Assembly: GCF_015644725.1 (NCBI RefSeq)
Contig: NZ_CP064795.1
Coordinates: forward strand, 3,222,501-3,286,500
Reading direction: 5' to 3'
Length of the DNA stretch: 64,000 nucleotides
Source: Salinimonas marina
GTDB lineage: Bacteria > Pseudomonadota > Gammaproteobacteria > Enterobacterales > Alteromonadaceae
Shown here: positions 57,567 to 64,000 of the stretch, piece by piece
How the letters are laid out: every line of letters begins with the position of its first letter
Numbering within the stretch: position 1 is the first letter of the stretch
Program-made: the position numbers and the translations under genes
Notes under the pieces: generated by a model
Told to the model about the DNA's origin: nothing
The model's database searches: none
What the model saw: the letters and a program-made list of their open reading frames with translations, nothing else

Positions 57567-59717
57567 ATGATATACGAAGGCAAAAGTCTGGCAGTCAGCC
57601 TGCTGGACGATGGTTTTGCTGAACTGGTATTTGATGCCAAAGGTTCAGTTAACAAATTTGACCAGAGCACGGTAACAGAGCTGGATGAAGCCACGGTAGC
57701 CCTGGCTAAACGCGATGACGTAAAAGGCTTGATGGTACGCAGCGCAAAATCTGCCTTTATCGTAGGTGCCGATATTACTGAATTTACCTCCATGTTCAGT
57801 CTGTCAAAAGAAGAAATTAATGATTGGGTGGCGAAAACTTCACAAGTATTCGATCGATTTGAAGATCTTCCCTTCCCTACCATCGCCGCCGTGAACGGCT
57901 TTGCGCTGGGGGGAGGCTGTGAAATGGCGCTGGCCTGTGATTTGCGTATTGCGGATACCACCGCTGCCATTGGCTTACCTGAAGTCAAGCTGGGCCTGAT
58001 GCCGGGCTTCGGTGGCACAGTACGTCTGCCACGTATCATCGGCGCTGACAATGCGCTGGAATGGATGACCACAGGTAAAGATCGTAAAGCGGATAAGGCC
58101 CTGGCAGAAGGTGCTGTAGATGCCGTGGTCGCCCCGGAAAAACTACAAAGCGCTGCCCTTAGCATGCTAAAAGATGCGGCCAGCGAAACCCTGAAGTGGC
58201 AACCACGCCGTGCTCAGAAAAAAGCACCACTGACATTGAATAAAAATGAAGCCATGATGGGCTTCTCCACCGCCGCGGCGATGGTGGCATCGATGGCTGG
58301 TAAACACTATCCTGCTCCGCACCTGATGGTGGAAACGGTTAAAAATGCGGCGTCTAAAGATCGCGAGGGTGCATTGAAGCTGGAAAATGAAGGCTTTGTT
58401 ACCCTGGCCAAGACCGATGCAGCACAGGCACAAATTGGCATTTTCCTGGCCGATCAGCTGGTCAAAAGCAAAGGCAAAAAGATGGCCAAAGCTGCCACCA
58501 AAGAGCAAAAGCTCAGTGCGGTGCTGGGGGCTGGCATCATGGGCGGCGGTATTGCTTATCAAAGTGCGGTTAAAGGCACCCCGGTTATCATGAAAGACAT
58601 CAACCGTGAGGCGCTGGATTTGGGCTTGAAAGAAGCCGCAAAAATCCTCGGTAAAGGCATGCAAAAAGGCAAAGTGGACGCGACCAAAATGGCCACCACC
58701 TTAAATGCTATTACCCCCACCCTGGATTACAATACCCTCAAAGATGCTGACCTGGTTATTGAAGCCGTGGTGGAAAATCCGAAGGTTAAAGCATCGGTCC
58801 TTAAAGAAACCGAGCAAACCGTGGCTGACGACGCCATTATTTGTTCTAACACCTCGACTATTTCCATCGATACGCTAGCCCAGAGTCTGGATAAGCCTGA
58901 GCGTTTCTGTGGTATGCACTTTTTCAATCCGGTACACCGCATGCCGTTGGTGGAAATTATCCGTGGTGAAAAAACCTCAGACGACACCATTAATGCCGTG
59001 GTAGCCGCTACGTTGAAAATGGGCAAAACCCCGATTGTGGTAAATGACTGCCCGGGCTTTTTGGTTAACCGGGTCCTGTTCCCTTATTTTGCCGGCTTTA
59101 GCAAGCTGGTGCTAGATGGTGCCGACTTTGCCCAGGTCGATAAAGTCATGGAAAAAATCTTTGGCTGGCCGATGGGCCCGGCGTACCTGCTGGATGTGGT
59201 AGGCATGGATACCGCTAATCATGCTTCGGACGTGATGGCCGAGGGCTTTCCCGAGCGTATGAGCAAGCTCACTAATGATCCGGTGACGCTGATGTACAAT
59301 GACGAGCGTTATGGTCAGAAAAATGGCAAAGGGTTCTATGAGTATGGTACCGATAAACGCGGTCGTCCGACTAAGAATGCGGCTGAACGCGCCTATCAAC
59401 TGATTCACTCAGAAGCCGCTCAGACCCAGGAATTCGACAAAGACGAGATTATTGCGCGTCTGATGATTCCGATGGCCAACGAAACCATTCGATGTCTGGA
59501 AGAAGGCATTGTGGGCAGCGCTGCTGAAGCAGATATGGCGCTGCTGTACGGCATCGGCTTCCCTCCCTTCAGAGGAGGTGTATTCCGCTGGATTGAAACT
59601 ATGGGGGTCGACAAATTTGTCGAACTGGCCGATAAGTACGCGCATTTGGGACCGCTGTATGAAGTCACCGATGGCACCCGCGACATGGCTGCCCAAGGCA
59701 AATCGTACTTCGCTTAA
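57567..59717 (+). CDS. fadB: Fatty acid oxidation complex subunit alpha FadB
   Basis: A 716-residue multifunctional beta-oxidation enzyme. The N-terminal enoyl-CoA hydratase/isomerase has catalytic E119 and E139 at the same numbers as E. coli FadB. The 3-hydroxyacyl-CoA dehydrogenase has NAD loop GAGIMGGG (321-328) and catalytic H451 ([16 protein letters not shown]). GAAGGAG precedes the ATG. fadA follows 18 bp later, forming the alpha2-beta2 complex. A PsrA-type operator lies upstream. Confidence 0.96.
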   Translation: MIYEGKSLAVSLLDDGFAELVFDAKGSVNKFDQSTVTELDEATVALAKRDDVKGLMVRSAKSAFIVGADITEFTSMFSLSKEEINDWVAKTSQVFDRFEDLPFPTIAAVNGFALGGGCEMALACDLRIADTTAAIGLPEVKLGLMPGFGGTVRLPRIIGADNALEWMTTGKDRKADKALAEGAVDAVVAPEKLQSAALSMLKDAASETLKWQPRRAQKKAPLTLNKNEAMMGFSTAAAMVASMAGKHYPAPHLMVETVKNAASKDREGALKLENEGFVTLAKTDAAQAQIGIFLADQLVKSKGKKMAKAATKEQKLSAVLGAGIMGGGIAYQSAVKGTPVIMKDINREALDLGLKEAAKILGKGMQKGKVDATKMATTLNAITPTLDYNTLKDADLVIEAVVENPKVKASVLKETEQTVADDAIICSNTSTISIDTLAQSLDKPERFCGMHFFNPVHRMPLVEIIRGEKTSDDTINAVVAATLKMGKTPIVVNDCPGFLVNRVLFPYFAGFSKLVLDGADFAQVDKVMEKIFGWPMGPAYLLDVVGMDTANHASDVMAEGFPERMSKLTNDPVTLMYNDERYGQKNGKGFYEYGTDKRGRPTKNAAERAYQLIHSEAAQTQEFDKDEIIARLMIPMANETIRCLEEGIVGSAAEADMALLYGIGFPPFRGGVFRWIETMGVDKFVELADKYAHLGPLYEVTDGTRDMAAQGKSYFA

Positions 59718-60899
<1,182 letters not shown>

Positions 60900-60925
60900 A
60901 CACCTGATTTTCGGCAGGTCGCGTT

Positions 60926-60965
60926 AAAGAAGCCAGTCCGGTATGCCGGGCTGGCTTCTTTTTTT
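60926..60965 (+). terminator. Rho-independent terminator after fadA
   Basis: A long stem AAGAAGCCAG-CCGG / CCGG-CTGGCTTCTT (one T-G mismatch) with a TATG loop, followed by T5. Confidence 0.88.
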
Positions 60966-61073
60966 GGTCAACCAGCATCAGTACGCTATTTTTTACAAAT
61001 TAATTTGCTTTGGTGCCCTCCAGTTTGGTTATATTCATTATTATGAATTGTTACCGGTACCAAGGACCTTGTT

Positions 61074-61592
61074 ATGTGGTTAAGTTTTGTTCGGGCTTGC
61101 TGCGGTGCAGCGCTATTATTCACACTGCCAGGATTTGCTGAGCCGGTTAAATCCGTGTATCTGATTCGCCATGCAGAAAAGGGGATCACCGAAGGACATA
61201 GCCGGGATCCCCAGCTAACTGAATGCGGTCAACAGCGCGCCCAGGCGCTGGCGGGCTTTTTTAAATCCGTACCCTTGCAGGCCATTTACAGCACCGATTA
61301 TCAACGTACCTTACACACCGCCGCCCCCATCGCTTCGGCCCAGCAGCTTGAGGTCAGACAGTATGACCCGAATCAGCTTGAACAATTTGCCCAAACTCTG
61401 CAGCAGCAGCCAGAGCAAAACATTCTGGTCGTCGGACACAGTAATACCACGCCCACTTTGGCCAAACATCTTACTGGCAGACCGGTAGCCGCGCTTACCG
61501 AAGCCGACTTTGACCGGCTCTATCAGGTACTCCTGACCCCGGCCCAGCCTCAGCTGAATGTGTTTCGTCAAACCTTCCGATGTGCCGGTTAA
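61074..61592 (+). CDS. Exported histidine phosphatase family protein
   Basis: A 172-residue protein with a signal peptide (cleavage near FAE) and a phosphoglycerate mutase-like fold. The phospho-histidine motif reads LIRHAEKG (His33 region), with STDYQRTLHTAAP supplying the second Arg and VVGHSNTTPTLAKHL the second His. Periplasmic phosphatase activity is inferred; the substrate is unknown. An AT-rich palindrome ATTCAT-TATT-ATGAAT (61033-61048) lies just upstream in the promoter region. Confidence 0.8.
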   Translation: MWLSFVRACCGAALLFTLPGFAEPVKSVYLIRHAEKGITEGHSRDPQLTECGQQRAQALAGFFKSVPLQAIYSTDYQRTLHTAAPIASAQQLEVRQYDPNQLEQFAQTLQQQPEQNILVVGHSNTTPTLAKHLTGRPVAALTEADFDRLYQVLLTPAQPQLNVFRQTFRCAG

Positions 61593-61631
61593 ACCAGTTG
61601 TTTGTATCTGATTTTAAAAAGGTGAATGCTC

Positions 61632-62033
61632 ATGACCACCAACAAAACTCAGCCAACCACAGCCAGTGTTGAGCAGTTTCTTGCCCAGGTAGAACATCCT
61701 GTGCGTCGCCAGGATGGCTTTACGTTATTGCAGCTGATGAAACGTATAAGCGGTCAGCCGGCCGTGATGTGGGGGCCTTCGATTGTTGGCTTCGGCGCCC
61801 ATGAATATACGCTGGCCAGCGGCACCACCGGTACCATCTGTCAGATTGGTTTTTCTCCCAGAAGCAACGCGCTAGTGCTGTACCTGGGCAGTTTTAGCCA
61901 GCGACAAGCCTTGCTGGACCAGCTGGGTAAGCACCGGCGCAGTAAAGGCTGCATTTATGTCAACCGGCTTGAAGATATCCAGATGCCGGTACTTGAAGCC
62001 TTATGTGAACAGGCTTATCTGCACGGCAACTAA
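61632..62033 (+). CDS. DUF1801-family protein
   Basis: A 133-residue cytoplasmic protein of the DUF1801/YdhG-type fold (VEHPVRRQDGFTLLQLMKRISGQPAVMWGPSIVGFG...YTLASG...IGFSPRSNALVLYL). The ATG at 61632 is preferred because AAGGTG lies 8 nt before it; an ATG two codons earlier is also in frame. The end KGCIYVNRLEDIQMPVLEAL is typical of the family. The function is unknown. It follows the phosphatase gene by 39 bp. Confidence 0.75.
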   Translation: MTTNKTQPTTASVEQFLAQVEHPVRRQDGFTLLQLMKRISGQPAVMWGPSIVGFGAHEYTLASGTTGTICQIGFSPRSNALVLYLGSFSQRQALLDQLGKHRRSKGCIYVNRLEDIQMPVLEALCEQAYLHGN

Positions 62034-62041
62034 CCACTGAC

Positions 62042-62086
62042 AATGGTGCCTGAAGGATGGGTCCCTGAATAATGGGTGCCTGATTA
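62042..62086. repeat. Three 15-bp tandem repeats after the DUF1801 gene
   Basis: Units AATGGTGCCTGAAGG, ATGGGTCCCTGAATA and ATGGGTGCCTGATTA lie head to tail, followed by a hairpin TTACCGG/CCGGTAA (62084-62105). They start 9 bp beyond the stop codon and are non-coding. Confidence 0.65.
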
Positions 62087-62181
62087 CCGGCCCCTTCCCC
62101 GGTAACCTTGTATGAGCCTGTTGCCGGGGTAGGCTACCAGCTGTATTGTCTTTTTGACCACCAAGGGACCTTTTTTCTGCT

Positions 62182-63015
62182 ATGGAATTAAAGCTCGATA
62201 TTATTAATGCATTTACCGATACCCAGTTTAAAGGCAACCCGGCCGCGGTGGTCATCACCGATACCCCCTTAGCTGTCGGGTTAATGCAAAACATTGCCAG
62301 TCAGAACAATCTTTCAGAAACCGCCTTTTTATGTCCTGCCACCGCGCAGCAGCCTGGATTACCGACAGCGGCCGACTATACCATTCGCTGGTTTTCGCCG
62401 GTTTGCGAAATTGACTTTTGCGGGCATGCGTCGCTGGCATCAGCCTTTGTGGTGTTTTCCCGCGAGCCGCAGCGCACCAGGCTAAGTCTTTATGCAGACG
62501 CCGTAGGCGTGTTTGAAATCACCCGCCCCGACCCGACTTCTGATCCAAAGCAGAAACAATTTGAAATGATGTTTCCCAACCGTATGCCACACCAGCTTGC
62601 GACGGTTCCCGAGGCATTGGCAGCGGGGCTGTCACTGCCACCTTCAGAAGTGTGGCAAAACACCCAGGCTTATTTTGCGATCTATGAAGATGAACAACAG
62701 ATTTATGCACTGACCCAGCAGCCAACGGTGATAGCACAATTAGCGCCGCTGGATGTGGTGGCAACCGCGCCGGGCACCGACTACGATTTTGTGTCCCGGT
62801 ATTTTTGGCCGTCTAATGGTTCCGATGAAGATCCGGTAACGGGTTCTATTCACACCGGACTGGCACCGTTCTGGAGTCAACGTCTTAACCAAGCCTGCCT
62901 GCATGCTTATCAGGCTTCAGCCCGCGGCGGTCAGCTGAATTGTCGGGTCACACCGCAAAAGGTATACATTCGCGGCGCGGCCGTGCACTATTTAACAGGC
63001 ACCATTTCGGTGTAG
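62182..63015 (+). CDS. PhzF-family isomerase/epimerase-like protein
   Basis: A 277-residue protein of the PhzF superfamily (diaminopimelate-epimerase fold). The catalytic Glu is in NLSETAFL (about residue 45). The second-half signature GSDEDPVTGSIHTGLAPFW and the loop CGHASLASAFVVF are intact. PhzF itself isomerises a phenazine precursor, but most family members, like this one, stand outside phenazine loci and have unknown substrates. No secondary-metabolite genes are near. Confidence 0.85.
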   Translation: MELKLDIINAFTDTQFKGNPAAVVITDTPLAVGLMQNIASQNNLSETAFLCPATAQQPGLPTAADYTIRWFSPVCEIDFCGHASLASAFVVFSREPQRTRLSLYADAVGVFEITRPDPTSDPKQKQFEMMFPNRMPHQLATVPEALAAGLSLPPSEVWQNTQAYFAIYEDEQQIYALTQQPTVIAQLAPLDVVATAPGTDYDFVSRYFWPSNGSDEDPVTGSIHTGLAPFWSQRLNQACLHAYQASARGGQLNCRVTPQKVYIRGAAVHYLTGTISV

Positions 63016-63067
63016 GCGGTGGTAGAGTCATCGGCAATATGGCGGTTATAAAGGAAAGGATTAGTGA

Positions 63068-63541
63068 ATGCCCAAGGTCAGTGTGTTTGTGGATGTGCAG
63101 AATGTGTATTACACCACCCGAAGTAGTTTTGGCAAAAATTTTGACTACAATCGATTTTGGGCCAAGGTTAGCCAGCAGCACACCATTACCCAGGCTTTTG
63201 CTTACGCCATCAATAAAAATGACGAAAAGCAAAAGCAATTTCAGAATATTCTGCGTGCTATCGGCTTTGAGGTAAAACTAAAGCCTTTTATTCAGCGTGC
63301 CGACGGCTCCGCCAAAGGCGACTGGGACGTGGGTATAGCGGTCGATATGATGGAATGCGCCGCCTACAGTGAGGCCATGATTCTGGTTTCCGGCGACGGT
63401 GATTTTGATATTCTGGTGACCCGCATTCAGCAAAAATACGGTATTCCGGTTGAGGTTTATGGCACCCCGGCCCTGACCGCGGCCAGTTTGCAACAGGCCG
63501 CTACCCGCTTTATCCCCATTGATCACGAATTACTGCTGTAA
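63068..63541 (+). CDS. LabA-like NYN domain (PIN-fold) nuclease-type protein
   Basis: A 157-residue single NYN domain. The acidic active-site positions are in VFVDVQNVYY (Asp), KGDWDVGIAVDMM (two Asp) and VSGDGDFDILV (Asp pairs), the complete pattern for a metal-dependent RNase of the PIN/NYN group. The LabA-like branch often occurs as a stand-alone protein; the target RNA is unknown. It follows the PhzF gene by 52 bp on the same strand. Confidence 0.82.
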   Translation: MPKVSVFVDVQNVYYTTRSSFGKNFDYNRFWAKVSQQHTITQAFAYAINKNDEKQKQFQNILRAIGFEVKLKPFIQRADGSAKGDWDVGIAVDMMECAAYSEAMILVSGDGDFDILVTRIQQKYGIPVEVYGTPALTAASLQQAATRFIPIDHELLL

Positions 63542-63731
63542 CACGTCTGTGGCCGCCGGCCCGACGCAGGCATTAGTCATTCGCCCGACCGCGGCCAGCG
63601 CGGGTGACGGAGCCGGCGCTTAAGAAAAGGGTTGACGCCGTACCTCCACACTCTTAGTGCTTTTCGACTGCCAACGCTGTCGCTGCGGTGCTATTGCGAA
63701 CGCTCATTCTGGCACAGGCACACTGCTGAAT

Positions 63732-64000
63732 TTACCAGGCTAGTTTCCACCATAAGAACAGCGCCAGAAAGCCGAACAAATACACCAGACCCAGATAGCT
63801 AAACAGGGTCAGTAAGGGCCCGGACCTTACTTCCGGCGCCAGCGGGGCGCGTTTTACCAAACGATGATTAAGCCAGGCAAACATGGGGGTGGTGATAAAG
63901 GCCAGGGTCATGGCAAAACTCAGCATCGCCAGTAAGGCTGATTTGAAAAACAGCACAATAATAAAGCTCACCACCGCCACGATAAGCAAAATTATGGCGA
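63732..64000 (-). CDS. Small membrane protein, unknown function (5' end beyond window)
   Basis: At least 89 codons are open to the window edge, so the N-terminus may be missing. There are three hydrophobic segments (VAVVSFIIVLFFKSALLAML, FAMTLAFITTPMFAWL, LLTLFSYLGLVYLFGFLALFLWW) with a basic loop between (NHRLVKRAPLAPEVRSG). I recognise no family. An internal TTG at 63989 could also be a start. Confidence 0.5.
   Translation of the reverse strand, partial: AIILLIVAVVSFIIVLFFKSALLAMLSFAMTLAFITTPMFAWLNHRLVKRAPLAPEVRSGPLLTLFSYLGLVYLFGFLALFLWWKLAW

Overview
The window is a chromosomal segment of a Gammaproteobacterium, most likely from the family Alteromonadaceae (Alteromonas/Salinimonas-like). 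This is inferred from gene order and protein character; no rRNA marker is present. Almost everything is core metabolism and housekeeping in classic gammaproteobacterial order. There is one accessory metal-efflux operon and several non-coding repeat patches. I see no tRNA, rRNA, insertion sequence, prophage or CRISPR array.

Left part (1-25.4 kb): the 3' end of tolC; a bacterial voltage-gated cation channel; an orphan PrsT-like TPR lipoprotein divergent from the RNA helicase deaD; cysG (siroheme); and a transglutaminase-like exported protein convergent with a small pore-loop channel. Next comes a copper/silver efflux operon (9.9-16.9 kb): a Cys/Met/His-rich exported peptide, a DUF411 protein, then CusC-, CusB- and CusA-like subunits, with a CusF-like domain fused to the C-terminus of CusB. 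After it lie phoH2 (PIN+PhoH), rapA-rluA, a DUF3530 protein, a small Cys-containing protein and an AmpG-type MFS transporter.

Middle (25.5-41.6 kb): a minus-strand run in transcription order rppH-ptsP-TSUP permease-lgt-thyA-response regulator (CheC-like output)-GGDEF cyclase, with mutH divergent from rppH. This is the enterobacterial mutH/rppH-ptsP-lgt-thyA neighbourhood with a c-di-GMP signalling pair appended. ptsP is split by a one-base frameshift in a G tract, and a membrane protein 2.7 kb away also looks frameshifted. A divergent CYTH-CHAD/YgiM pair follows. Then comes a non-coding region with an imperfect duplication of about 0.2 kb, and a PutA that lacks the DNA-binding domain.

Right part (42.2-64 kb): the conserved stationary-phase/isoprenoid cluster ftsB-ispD-ispF-truD-surE-pcm-yqaA-nlpD-rpoS; convergent obgE-folA; rplU-rpmA divergent from ispB; and slt-pepQ-ZIP transporter divergent from fadBA. 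fadBA is preceded by a sequence matching the PsrA operator pattern. The window ends with a periplasmic histidine phosphatase, a DUF1801 protein, a PhzF-family protein, a LabA-like NYN nuclease and a membrane protein cut by the window edge.

The main points for follow-up are the Ca-channel-like selectivity filter of the ion channel, the ptsP frameshift, the non-coding duplications and short tandem repeats, the fadB operator, and an 11-bp-arm inverted repeat between rplU and ispB.
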